The notes beneath the pieces are model-generated. The model was not told the origin of the DNA. It saw only the letters and a list, made by a program, of their open reading frames with translations, and ran no database searches. This document shows, in pieces, positions 8,275 to 16,646 of a DNA stretch of 64,000 nt. The DNA lies in contig NZ_CABVLY010000011.1 in the NCBI RefSeq assembly GCF_902498995.1, positions 62,001 through 126,000 of the forward strand, in the 5' to 3' direction. The position numbers were made by a program, and so were the translations under genes. Numbering within the stretch: the first letter of the stretch is position 1; each line of letters begins with the position of its first letter. The DNA is from Burkholderia anthina. GTDB taxonomy: Bacteria > Pseudomonadota > Gammaproteobacteria > Burkholderiales > Burkholderiaceae.

Positions 8275-8455
8275 GCAGGTCTCCTGTTCGAAACAACTGC
8301 ATCGGCACGCCGATGCATCATGAACGCGCCCACGGCGCGTTTCCGCGTCAAGGGCACCCGTACTGCGATTCGGCGGATCCGAAAGCGGCCGCCCGGACAC
8401 CTGCCACGGGCACCGCGTCGACCCCGCCGCGCTCGAAATCCGGCGTGCAGCGACG

Positions 8456-9214
8456 TCACACGATCGAATAGCCGCCGTCGATCATCAGGTTCGCGCCGTT
8501 CATCATGGCGGCAACGTCGCTCGCCACGTACAGGACGGCCGCTGCGATTTCGGCCGGCTGCGCGAAGCGGCGGGTCGGAATCGCGGCGCGAGCGCGCTCG
8601 CCGCGCTCACCGGCCCACCCGCTCAGCCCGAGCTCCGTTTCGACGACGGTCGGCGAAATCGCATTGACGGTCACGCCGCGCGCGCCCCACTCCAGCGCCA
8701 TGCAGTGCGTCATGCCGATCAGGCCGGCCTTGCTCGCGCAATACGCAAGGTGCCCTTCGATCCCGATCACCGCAGCCTGTGACGCCATGTTGATGATCCG
8801 CCCGCGGCCGCGCGCCAGCATGCCCGGCGCGCAGGCACGGGCCATCAGGAACGCGCCGCGCAGGTTGACCGCCATGGTCCGGTCCCAGGTCTCGAGCGGA
8901 AAATGCTCGGCAGGCGCCAACGGCCCGATTCCTGCGTTGTTGACGAGCACGTCGATGCGCCCGTACGCGCCGACGATCGCATCGGCCGCAGCACCGACCG
9001 CGTCGGGATCGCTGATGTCGACGATCCACCCGCGATGCGCGGCACCGAGCCCGGCCGCGACCTCGGTCACCGACGGAGAACAATCGAGCAGCGCGAGCGT
9101 CGCCCCCGCGGCAGCGAAGGCTTCGGCAACGGCACGACCGATGCCGGTCGCCGCGCCGGTCACAACGACGATCGTGTCGACATAATCATAAGGAACGTGT
9201 GTACTGGCAGGCAT
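8456..9214 (-). CDS. Short-chain dehydrogenase/reductase (SDR)
   Basis: A 252-residue classical SDR. It shows TGAATGIGRA, LVNNAG, catalytic serine in NMASQAAV, YCASK and a final IDGGYSIV. The ATG at 9214 is preferred over a TTG 8 codons upstream, although neither has a strong ribosome site. It lies 60 bases downstream of the FGGY kinase and 181 bases upstream of the next SDR on the same strand, so it is probably part of the operon. The glycine-rich pattern resembles sugar-alcohol and rhamnose dehydrogenases; the substrate is not certain. Confidence 0.92.
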   Translation of the reverse strand: MPASTHVPYDYVDTIVVVTGAATGIGRAVAEAFAAAGATLALLDCSPSVTEVAAGLGAAHRGWIVDISDPDAVGAAADAIVGAYGRIDVLVNNAGIGPLAPAEHFPLETWDRTMAVNLRGAFLMARACAPGMLARGRGRIINMASQAAVIGIEGHLAYCASKAGLIGMTHCMALEWGARGVTVNAISPTVVETELGLSGWAGERGERARAAIPTRRFAQPAEIAAAVLYVASDVAAMMNGANLMIDGGYSIV

Positions 9215-9274
9215 GGTAGTAAGAGGGTTCGCAAGCAATTAAGTTGGCAATCGAAGAAGACGGGCGACGCGCAC

Positions 9275-10834
9275 TCAACCTGACGGCGCCGGTACGCGGA
9301 CCGCCTGTCGCAGCACGACCAGCGCGGACGCGAGCGCACGCTGTTGTTCGCTCGCCTGTCGGTAAGCCCGCAACGCGGCGTCGCGCTGCACGGCGACGCC
9401 CGGATCGGGATGCGTCCGCGCGCTCACCTGCTGCAGTTGGGTAATCGGCATGAAATCGGCCCATTGTTCGGTACCGACCAACGCCAGCGCAGCCGCACCG
9501 AGTGCAGCCGCCTGCTGGTCGACGGCGGTCTTCGCAATCGTGCAGCGCAGGTAGTCCGCGAGAATCTGGCACAGCAGCGGACTTTTCGCGCCGCCGCCGA
9601 CAATCGTCATCTCGCCGCGCAGGTCGGTCAGCCCGCGCAGCGCGTCAAGCGCCATCGCCAGTGCCAGCGCGACGCCTTCGAGCGTCGCACGCGCGACATC
9701 CGCCGCGCCGTGCTGCAGGTCGAGGCCGAGCAATGCGCCGCGCACGTCCGGGCCGCCCTCGAACGTCGTCCCGCCGCCAAGCGTCGGCACGAACAGCAGC
9801 CCGCGCGCACCGAACGGCGCCTGCGCGGCGAGCGCGACGAATGCCTCGACGCCGTCAGCCGCGTCGCGCGCGGCCTGCGCGTGCAGACCCTCGTGGAGCG
9901 TGTCGAACACCCATTTGATGCTGGTGCCGGACGAGAAGATCGACGTGGCCGAAATGAACATGTCGGGCACGACATGCTGGAACACGTACGGCACGACGTC
10001 CTGATCGATCAGCGGCTTGCACGCCGCAATCGTGAGCCAGCTCGACGAGCCCATCGAGCAGTACGCATCGCCCTGACGGAAGGTGCCCGCTCCGAGTGCC
10101 ATGCAACTGTTGTCGACCCCGCCGGCGATCACCTTGACACCGGGCGGCAATCCCAGCGCGGCCGCGACGTCGGGCAACACCTCGCCGACCACCGCCGTCG
10201 ACGGAACGATGGCCGGGAATTGCGCGCGGCTCAGGCCCGCCGCGGCGAGAATCTCGTCGCAGTAGTCGCCTCGATACAGGTCGTAGGCACCCGATCCCGA
10301 TGCGTACGACGGATCGGTGACGAGTCGCCCGGTAAGACGCAGGTTCACGTAGTCCTTCGTGCCGACAAAGACCTTCGTTGCCGCATACACGTCCGGCCGG
10401 TTGCGGCGCAGCCACATTGCCTTGAACAGCGGATAGAGCGGTGCCGGAAAGCCGTTGCCGGTCCGGGCATACCATTTGCGAAAGTCGAATGCTGCAAAGA
10501 ACGCGTCGGCCTCTTCATCCGCACGGCTGTCCGACCAGATCGGCACGTGCTCCGCGAGCAGACGGCCACCGGCGCCGAGCGGCACGCAGCCGAGACTGTG
10601 CCCGGACAACGCGATCGCGCTCACCCGGTGCCCCTGCACGCGCGACATGACATCGCGAATGCCGGCGACGACCGCGTCCCACCAGTCCGACACGCGCTGC
10701 TCGTGCCGTTTCGGGCCCGGGTAATACGTGTCATAACGCACGACGCAATCGGCAAGACACACGCCGTCGTGACGGAACAGCGCGACCTTCGCGCTCCCCG
10801 TCCCCAGATCACAAGCGATGACCGATCTAGACAT
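9275..10834 (-). CDS. FGGY-family carbohydrate kinase (xylulokinase-like)
   Basis: This 519-residue sugar kinase starts with the actin-fold phosphate loop CDLGTGSAK. It continues with SGHSLG, SDSRADEEA and GGVDNSCMALG, and has VGGGAKSPL as the FGGY C-terminal signature region. Length fits xylulokinase and erythritol/xylitol kinases. It lies 32 bases after the DeoC-like aldolase gene, which suggests that its product, a ketose or polyol phosphate, is what the aldolase cleaves (inference). The GTGSA loop and the SSWLT segment resemble xylulokinase-like enzymes of unknown substrate more than glycerol kinase. Confidence 0.92.
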   Translation of the reverse strand: MSRSVIACDLGTGSAKVALFRHDGVCLADCVVRYDTYYPGPKRHEQRVSDWWDAVVAGIRDVMSRVQGHRVSAIALSGHSLGCVPLGAGGRLLAEHVPIWSDSRADEEADAFFAAFDFRKWYARTGNGFPAPLYPLFKAMWLRRNRPDVYAATKVFVGTKDYVNLRLTGRLVTDPSYASGSGAYDLYRGDYCDEILAAAGLSRAQFPAIVPSTAVVGEVLPDVAAALGLPPGVKVIAGGVDNSCMALGAGTFRQGDAYCSMGSSSWLTIAACKPLIDQDVVPYVFQHVVPDMFISATSIFSSGTSIKWVFDTLHEGLHAQAARDAADGVEAFVALAAQAPFGARGLLFVPTLGGGTTFEGGPDVRGALLGLDLQHGAADVARATLEGVALALAMALDALRGLTDLRGEMTIVGGGAKSPLLCQILADYLRCTIAKTAVDQQAAALGAAALALVGTEQWADFMPITQLQQVSARTHPDPGVAVQRDAALRAYRQASEQQRALASALVVLRQAVRVPAPSG

Positions 10835-10866
10835 GAATGACGATCCGAAAAAAGAACGGCCGCACG

Positions 10867-11619
10867 CTACGCCTGCACCGCCGCGGGACGAATTTCAAGC
10901 GCACCGCCCGGCAAGGCCGCGCACTGCAGCACCAGATCGCGTGCGACTTGCGTATTGATCCCGAAACGCGACACGCCCGAGCAGATCATCGCTGCGATGG
11001 TCGCCAGATCGCGAATGCCGCCCGACGCCTTGACCTGCGCGCGCCCCCGCACCGCGTCGCAAATCAATGCGACGCGTGCAGGCGTGGTACCCGATGCCGT
11101 CCAGCCCGTGCCCGTTTTCACGAATGCCGCGCCGCCTGCAACCGCGCAGTCGCAACCGTACCGGATTTCATCGTCGCTCAGGTGAAGCACTTCGAGAATC
11201 ACCTTGAGCGGCACCGGCGCAATCGTCTCGACCACCGCGCGGATCTCGTCGGCCACGTATTTCAGGTGCCCGGATTTCAAGCGGCCCACATTGATCATCA
11301 TGTCCAGTTCCTCAGCTCCATCAGCCACCAGCGTTCTGGCCTCGGCGAGCTTCGTCGAGGTGGCGTGGCCGCCCGACGGAAAGCCGACCGGCCCGCCCAC
11401 CAGCGTCGTGCCGCCCACCGGGATCAGCTCGCGCAGGATCGGCACGAAGTGCGGCAGTGCGTGCGCGGCGACGAAACCACCGTCGAGCGCGTGGCGCGCG
11501 AGTTTACGGACGTCGTGTTCGGTATGAAAGGCCTGCACCGCGCTGATGTCAATCATCTGCGCGAGCTCGGTCGCCGTCACCGTGCGCGGGCCGTCGATCG
11601 GTCGATTCTGGAGTGCCAT
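10867..11619 (-). CDS. DeoC-family aldolase
   Basis: A 250-residue class I aldolase of the deoxyribose-phosphate aldolase family. The catalytic elements are visible: the aspartate in ELDMMINVG, the Schiff-base lysine in FVKTGTG, and the second lysine in QVKASGGIR. The usual sequence after the lysine (STGK) is TGTGW here, so substrate preference may differ from DeoC. It lies 25 bases after an SDR gene and 32 before the kinase gene. An LsrF- or DeoC-like cleavage of a phosphorylated ketose into two small aldehydes or ketones is the likely step. Confidence 0.92.
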   Translation of the reverse strand: MALQNRPIDGPRTVTATELAQMIDISAVQAFHTEHDVRKLARHALDGGFVAAHALPHFVPILRELIPVGGTTLVGGPVGFPSGGHATSTKLAEARTLVADGAEELDMMINVGRLKSGHLKYVADEIRAVVETIAPVPLKVILEVLHLSDDEIRYGCDCAVAGGAAFVKTGTGWTASGTTPARVALICDAVRGRAQVKASGGIRDLATIAAMICSGVSRFGINTQVARDLVLQCAALPGGALEIRPAAVQA

Positions 11620-11644
11620 GATGCGTTCCGTATGAGGTGGGTAG

Positions 11645-12376
11645 TCAATATTCCTGACGCGTCGCCGTGATGCTCATTTCCTGCAGCGTCACGCTCTGCG
11701 GCAACTCGTAGGCGAACAGCATCGTGCGCGCCACCACCTCGGCATCGATTCCGCCGCCCATCGCGTCCCGCCCTTTCGACCAGAACGCGAACGCATTCGG
11801 GTTCGTGATCGTGTGCTCGATATCCGACTTCGTCACACCCGGCGAAATTGCCATCACGCGCACATCGTGCTGTGACATGCTCTGGCGCGCGCCCTCGGTT
11901 ATCGCATGCACGAAATGCTTGGTGCCGCCGTATACGTCGTGATGCGGGTAGACCTTGCGTCCCGCCATCGACGATACGTTGATGATCGTGCCGTGCCGCC
12001 GCGCCTGCATCTTCGGCATCAGCACGTGCATGCAGTTGAGCACGCCGATGCAGTTGATGTCGATCAGATCGCGCCATTCGTCGGGATCCTGCTCCTCGAG
12101 CCGCGACAGCCGCGACACGCCGGCGTTATTGATCAGGCAGTCGACGGGGCCGAACCGCGCCTCGCCGCGTTCGATCGCATCGGCCATCGCGAGCCGGTCA
12201 CGCACATCGGCCTGCACGCACACACTATCCGGCAAACCGAGGGCCTGCATTTGCTCGGCCCGGCGAGACAGCAGCAATAACGGGTAGCCCGCCGCCGAAA
12301 ACACCTGGGCCGTCGCGCGCCCGATTCCCGCACTCGCGCCGGTGATCATCACCAGCGGCTTTTTCTGCTCTGTCAT
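11645..12376 (-). CDS. Short-chain dehydrogenase/reductase (SDR)
   Basis: A 243-residue SDR. It has ITGASAGIGRA, LINNAG, catalytic serine in NVSSMAG and the active-site YGGTK (Tyr and Lys present). The C terminus lacks the DGG ending of the other SDRs here and instead resembles YdfG/sepiapterin-type enzymes. Its start has AGGAGA upstream. It lies between the periplasmic binding protein gene and the aldolase gene. Confidence 0.92.
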   Translation of the reverse strand: MTEQKKPLVMITGASAGIGRATAQVFSAAGYPLLLLSRRAEQMQALGLPDSVCVQADVRDRLAMADAIERGEARFGPVDCLINNAGVSRLSRLEEQDPDEWRDLIDINCIGVLNCMHVLMPKMQARRHGTIINVSSMAGRKVYPHHDVYGGTKHFVHAITEGARQSMSQHDVRVMAISPGVTKSDIEHTITNPNAFAFWSKGRDAMGGGIDAEVVARTMLFAYELPQSVTLQEMSITATRQEY

Positions 12377-12451
12377 GCTTGACGTCTCCTGAAAGCGATC
12401 CCGTACGACCGGAAAGGGGGCCGACCGGCCACCCCGTCCGTCAACCGGCCG

Positions 12452-13705
12452 TCAGCCGGCGGTCGCTTCGGCCTTGATCTGCGGGATCGTCTTGACCGGC
12501 GGGATCGTGTACTTGTAGAACTTGTTGTCCTTGTTCGGATCGATCATCTGGTCGACGTTTTCCCGCGTGATCGTTCCGGCGGGGAAATACGAGCCCATCG
12601 GCAGATTGTTCGCGTCGAGCCCCTCGTAGAAGATCTTGTGCAGGAATTCAATCGCACCGACCCCGGTTGCCTCCCCGGAGAACATGCCCGTCACGAGCAG
12701 ATTGCCCTTCTTGATCTGCTCGAGCGCGACGCGCAACCCGTCCGCCGACGCGGCGACCTTGATCTCACCCTGCTTGCCGATGCCCCTGACAGCCCGCATC
12801 GCGCCCATCGCCATCGAATCGTTGTCGGCAATGATGTAGTTCAGCGTGGTCCCGTGCGCGGTCAGGATGTCCTCGGCCGCGGCGAGGCCACCTTCCTCGG
12901 TCCACTTGCCTTCGGCGAGCGCGACCACCTTGAACTTCAGCTGCGGGTCGTCGAAGTGCCCGGTCTTCTTCGCCTGCTCGAACAGCTTGTAGCCGCGCAG
13001 CATGCCGTCCGCCTTCTTCGTCGACAGCCCGAGCGCCTTCATTCGCTCGTAGACGATGCCCGACACCATCCCGTTCAGGCGGCTTTCGGACGTCGAGTTG
13101 CCCAGCACGCCGATGATCAGCGCGGCCGTGATCGGCGTATTCGCGCCCGCACTCTTCGCGATGTACTCGCCCGCACCGAAGCCGTTCTCGTACGGATTGG
13201 GCGAGATGGTCGTGAGAATGCGCGCGCTCGGATCGGGAACGGTGCCGATGGTCACCACCGGAATGCCGGCGTCGACGGCCCGGTTGATACATTTCGCCAC
13301 GCCGATCGTATCGGTCGGATCGACGACGATCACATCCATCTTGCGCGTAACGAAGTTGTCGATCTGCGAGCACTGACGCTGCAGGTCGCCGTCGGCCACC
13401 TGCATGTCGGTCACGAAGCCGTACTTCGCAGAGGTCTGCCGCACGCCCTTCGCCAGTTCGACGAACCACGGATTGCCCAGCGTGATCTCGGTCCAGCCGA
13501 CCTTCAGATGCGCGGGATCCGCCGGCTTCTTGGGCCATGCCTTCCTGATCGACGTGCGATCCGCCATATACGGATCCGTCACGCCGGAAAGCGCGGTATT
13601 GGGCATCAGCGAATAGATCTGCTCCTTCGCATGCGCCGCCTGGCCCGCCGCCAGAACCAGCCCCAGTGCAACCGACGCGCTCAGCAAACGAAAATTGTTT
13701 TTCAT
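12452..13705 (-). CDS. Periplasmic sugar-binding protein (TorT/RbsB type)
   Basis: This 417-residue secreted protein begins with a clear signal peptide (MKNNFRLLSASVALGLVLAA, cut after AHA). The mature part has the periplasmic binding protein fold of the ribose/LacI family: VGWTEITLGNPWF, DVIVVDPTD, PVVTIGTV and IIADNDSMAMGA. The GAGGAGA site is well placed for the ATG. A preceding segment of about 50 residues is longer than usual for RbsB. No ATPase or permease of an ABC importer is encoded nearby, so it either serves a distant transporter or a signalling role as TorT does. Confidence 0.9.
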   Translation of the reverse strand: MKNNFRLLSASVALGLVLAAGQAAHAKEQIYSLMPNTALSGVTDPYMADRTSIRKAWPKKPADPAHLKVGWTEITLGNPWFVELAKGVRQTSAKYGFVTDMQVADGDLQRQCSQIDNFVTRKMDVIVVDPTDTIGVAKCINRAVDAGIPVVTIGTVPDPSARILTTISPNPYENGFGAGEYIAKSAGANTPITAALIIGVLGNSTSESRLNGMVSGIVYERMKALGLSTKKADGMLRGYKLFEQAKKTGHFDDPQLKFKVVALAEGKWTEEGGLAAAEDILTAHGTTLNYIIADNDSMAMGAMRAVRGIGKQGEIKVAASADGLRVALEQIKKGNLLVTGMFSGEATGVGAIEFLHKIFYEGLDANNLPMGSYFPAGTITRENVDQMIDPNKDNKFYKYTIPPVKTIPQIKAEATAG

Positions 13706-13792
13706 GTCTGTCTCCTCGATGATTCGAATGACCTGGATCGGGCGATGTCCCGCGCCCGTGCACGCGGACCCGGGCCGCGCTGCGTGCGGTGT

Positions 13793-14893
13793 CTACGCGG
13801 CAAGCCGGGTGGCGAACGCGTCGAGCGCGAGAATCGCATCGGCGACGACCGGCACCGATAACTCGACCGGCGTCGCGAACGTGCATTCACCGGGCGCGAG
13901 CGCGCCCTGCGCGACGCGCTCGGCATTCGCGCGCGTATCCTCCACGATCCCGAGGTCCGCGAGCGTCGTCGGCAACCCGACCGAGCGACAGAAGCGGATC
14001 ATTGCCTCGATCTCGTCGAGCGGACGGTTCTCCAGCATCAGCAGACACAGCGTGCCGAACGCGACCTTTTCGCCGTGCAGCAGGCTATGCGTTTCGGCAA
14101 GCACGGTGAGGCCGTCGTGAATCCCGTGAGCTGCGGCACAGCCGCAGTTCTCGAAGCCGATGCTGCTCAGTAGCGTGCTCGCTTCGATCACGTTTTCGAC
14201 CGCGGCGGTGCACAGGCCGCGCTCCACCGCGATCTTCGCCTTCAAGCCGTCGCGCATCAGCACCTCGTGACACGCACGGGCAATCGCGATGCCGGCCGCC
14301 GTGGCCGGAAATCCTTCACCGACATAGTTGTTCGAGCGCGACTCCAGATTCGAGCGCGCCTCGAACCAGGTCGAGAGCGCGTCGCCGATCCCGGCGACGA
14401 GAAAGCGAACCGGTGCCTGCGCAACGATCGCCGTATCGACGACGACGAGGTCCGGGTTGCGTGCCAGCTGAACCGAGCGTTCATACACACCGTCGGCGCT
14501 GTAGCGCACCGCGACCGCACTGCACGGCGCATCCGTCGACGCGATCGTCGGTACGATCACGATCCGCGCATTGACGCCGATCGCCGCGAGCTTCGTGGTG
14601 TCGGCGGTCTTGCCGCCGCCCACGCCGACGAGGATGTCGCTCTCCCCGGTACGCGCCAGGGCCGTCACACGCTCGATTTCGGCTGCCGTGCATTCGCCGC
14701 CGAACCGGACAACCTGCACACCGAGCCCGGCCGCCCCGATTTCCTGCGCGAGCGTGGCCGCGAGACGATCGTGCAAAAAGCCGTCGATGAGAACCAGCGC
14801 GCGGCGCCCAAGCGGCGCCAGATGCGTGGCAAGCCGTGAGATCTCGCCTGCGCGCTGGATGTATTTGCCCGGACCGCCGTATGCACGTGCCAT
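13793..14893 (-). CDS. GldA-like glycerol dehydrogenase family protein
   Basis: This 366-residue protein has almost the length of GldA. It shows the NAD loop GVGGGKTADTTK, TIASTDAPCS, the metal aspartate in GIGDALSTWFEAR, and histidines in AAHGIHDG and LLHGEK. The ATG at 14893 gives MARAYGGPGKYIQRAG, the standard family N terminus. The open frame continues to 15013 but through AT-rich regulatory sequence. It is the first gene of the minus-strand operon (13793 back to 7522). It is the second GldA-like gene of the window, more like true GldA than the one at 4079. Confidence 0.92.
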   Translation of the reverse strand: MARAYGGPGKYIQRAGEISRLATHLAPLGRRALVLIDGFLHDRLAATLAQEIGAAGLGVQVVRFGGECTAAEIERVTALARTGESDILVGVGGGKTADTTKLAAIGVNARIVIVPTIASTDAPCSAVAVRYSADGVYERSVQLARNPDLVVVDTAIVAQAPVRFLVAGIGDALSTWFEARSNLESRSNNYVGEGFPATAAGIAIARACHEVLMRDGLKAKIAVERGLCTAAVENVIEASTLLSSIGFENCGCAAAHGIHDGLTVLAETHSLLHGEKVAFGTLCLLMLENRPLDEIEAMIRFCRSVGLPTTLADLGIVEDTRANAERVAQGALAPGECTFATPVELSVPVVADAILALDAFATRLAA

Positions 14894-14979
14894 TTCCTGT
14901 CTCCGTATCGGGTTGACTGTCGCGGTGCTGCTGGCTGTCCGCCGCACGATTCGTACGACTGCCTGGACAAAGCGTTGCA

Positions 14980-15110
14980 ACCCGCCTAAAACGTTGTTTT
15001 TGCTAATATCCATCGTTGTGAATTAACGTAAAATTAGTGTTTTCCCGAGTTTTTTCTGAATTTTCCGCAAATTAATGATAGCTAAACTATCGTTTTTGGA
15101 AAGCAAGCAT
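14980..15110 (-). promoter_or_regulatory. AT-rich promoter/operator region of the polyol operon
   Basis: A sharp AT-rich island in otherwise GC-rich DNA lies just upstream of the GldA-like gene. It holds AAAACGTTGTTTT (14987-14999, 5-base arms around GTT), which resembles LacI-family operators, and GATAGCTAAACTATC, with GATAG/CTATC arms, near 15075-15090. No regulator gene is adjacent. The start of the operon transcript is expected here. Confidence 0.5.
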
Positions 15111-15194
15111 GTCCAGCGGCAATACACGATCGGCTTCCAGACCGCCCTATCGCGATGCGCTGGCGGGGAAAACAGCGCCGCGGGCAGGACCAAT

Positions 15195-15226
15195 AAAAAG
15201 GGGGCGACCGCCCAGCGATCGCCCCC
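15195..15226 (-). terminator. Rho-independent terminator
   Basis: Arms GGGGGCGA (15200-15207) and TCGCCCCC (15219-15226) form a perfect 8-base stem with an 11-base loop. On the minus strand the stem is followed by TTTTTATT. It ends the transcript of the decayed dihydrolipoamide dehydrogenase gene to its right. Confidence 0.8.
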
Positions 15227-15296
15227 TGTTCAACTCACCGTCTTCGTCGGCGCACACTACCCGCTACGACAAACCGGCATCACGCCGTCATCCTGC

Positions 15297-15960
15297 TCAC
15301 ACATGCAATACACGCCCATACGCGGCCAGCACGGCTCGTGCACCGCTTCGGACTGCGTCGGGTACGCGAACACCGTACTCATCAACTCCTGCCCGGTTGT
15401 TTCGAGTTGTCGCCCGATCGCATAGCCCTAGATCATCTCGGTCACTTCGTCGCCGCCCATGTGCGCGCCCAACAGTTCGCCCGAATCGGCAAGCACTTTT
15501 ACGAAGCTCTCGGTTGCGCCCGCGGCCAACGCTTTGCCGTTCGCCGCGAACGGAAAGCCGCCGATCCGCACCGCTCGCCCGGCCGCACGCGCCTGCTGCT
15601 CGTTGATACCGATGCTCGCGACCTGCGGATGGCTGGACGTGCACGCCGGAATCCGGTTCGTGTCGAGCGGATGCGCGTGAAGCCCGCAATGTGCTCCACG
15701 CACGACACGCCCTCATGACTCGCCTTGTGCGCGAGGCACGGCGCGCCCGCAACATCGCCGATCGCGTAAACGCCGAGGCGTCCGTCACGCCGAAGCCATG
15801 CGTGACGATGTAGCCGCGATCGACCTGCACATACGTGTGCTCGAGCCCGAGATCCTCGACGTTGCCGGTCACGCCCGCGGCAACGAGGATGACGTCGACC
15901 GGCAACGCTGGTCGACTCCGCGTAGCCGTTGTTGGTCGCGCCGTTGCCGAGCAACGCCGT
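15297..15960 (-). pseudogene. Broken dihydrolipoamide dehydrogenase (E3), C-terminal half
   Basis: Pieces of an E3 enzyme follow one another on the minus strand in different frames: [30 protein letters not shown] with [18 protein letters not shown], then [20 protein letters not shown] and GAHMGGDEVTEMI. An in-frame TAG follows, standing where the family has glutamine, then GYAIGRQLETT, and finally AVLAAYGRVLHV before the true stop at 15297. At least three frameshifts and one nonsense change are present. The N-terminal FAD-binding half and the redox-cysteine region are missing. The intact terminator downstream suggests it was the last gene of an acetoin or 2-oxoacid dehydrogenase operon. Confidence 0.85.
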
Positions 15961-15997
15961 CAGGTGTCTTCAATGAAAACCGCGAGCGCACCCTCGA

Positions 15998-16402
15998 CTA
16001 CTTCATCACCGCCACGCGCGACTCCATCCCGCCGATCTTCTCGAGCAGCGCATCGCCGAGCCGCCTGACGTCGCGCGGCAAACCGGGGGTGACCAGCAAC
16101 GCTTCGATCCGGCCCCGCCAGTAACTCGGACGACTCACGCGCATCGCGCACGGCATCACCACGTCACCCGCCCCTGTATCGCTTTCCAGCAGCGCGACCA
16201 TGCGCTGGATGTGCGAAAGCTCACGCTCTACATAGTCTCTAGTCAGCATCTGATGAAGCTCCCCGAAACACGGCGCCCGGCCCGTCGCAATCGGCGCGTC
16301 GCCGCATGGTCCTTCGTCCGTCCGCTCGTCGTACTCGCCTTCCGGCACGGTACGCGTGTCCTGTGTCAGAACATCGCCAGCAGGCGCGACGACTTCGTTC
16401 AT
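15998..16402 (-). CDS. Small hypothetical protein
   Basis: A 134-residue frame with a protein-like C-terminal part (RDYVERELSHIQRMVALLES, then WRGRIEALLVTPGLPRDVRR) rich in charged helices. No ribosome site is obvious at the ATG at 16402, so the real start may be an internal methionine near 16250. No family is recognised. It abuts the broken E3 gene and may itself be decayed. Confidence 0.4.
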   Translation of the reverse strand: MNEVVAPAGDVLTQDTRTVPEGEYDERTDEGPCGDAPIATGRAPCFGELHQMLTRDYVERELSHIQRMVALLESDTGAGDVVMPCAMRVSRPSYWRGRIEALLVTPGLPRDVRRLGDALLEKIGGMESRVAVMK

Positions 16403-16646
16403 ATCATCGGATCAAAGGCCGCGCAGTCGCGCGACATGCGGCGTCGCGCTGCATCGGCTGCATTCGCACCCCGATATTCTGTTGCCGATCGTAGACACTC
16501 GCCCCGTCGCCGGCATCCCCAAAATTGAGGACGCTTGCTAGAATCGATCGCACCGCGTCCACATCCCGTGCCAGCGCGCGCGATCCGGCGAACGCGGTGC
16601 AACGACACGCGCGACGCGCCGCGCGTGCGGCAACGGGGGAACGGGG

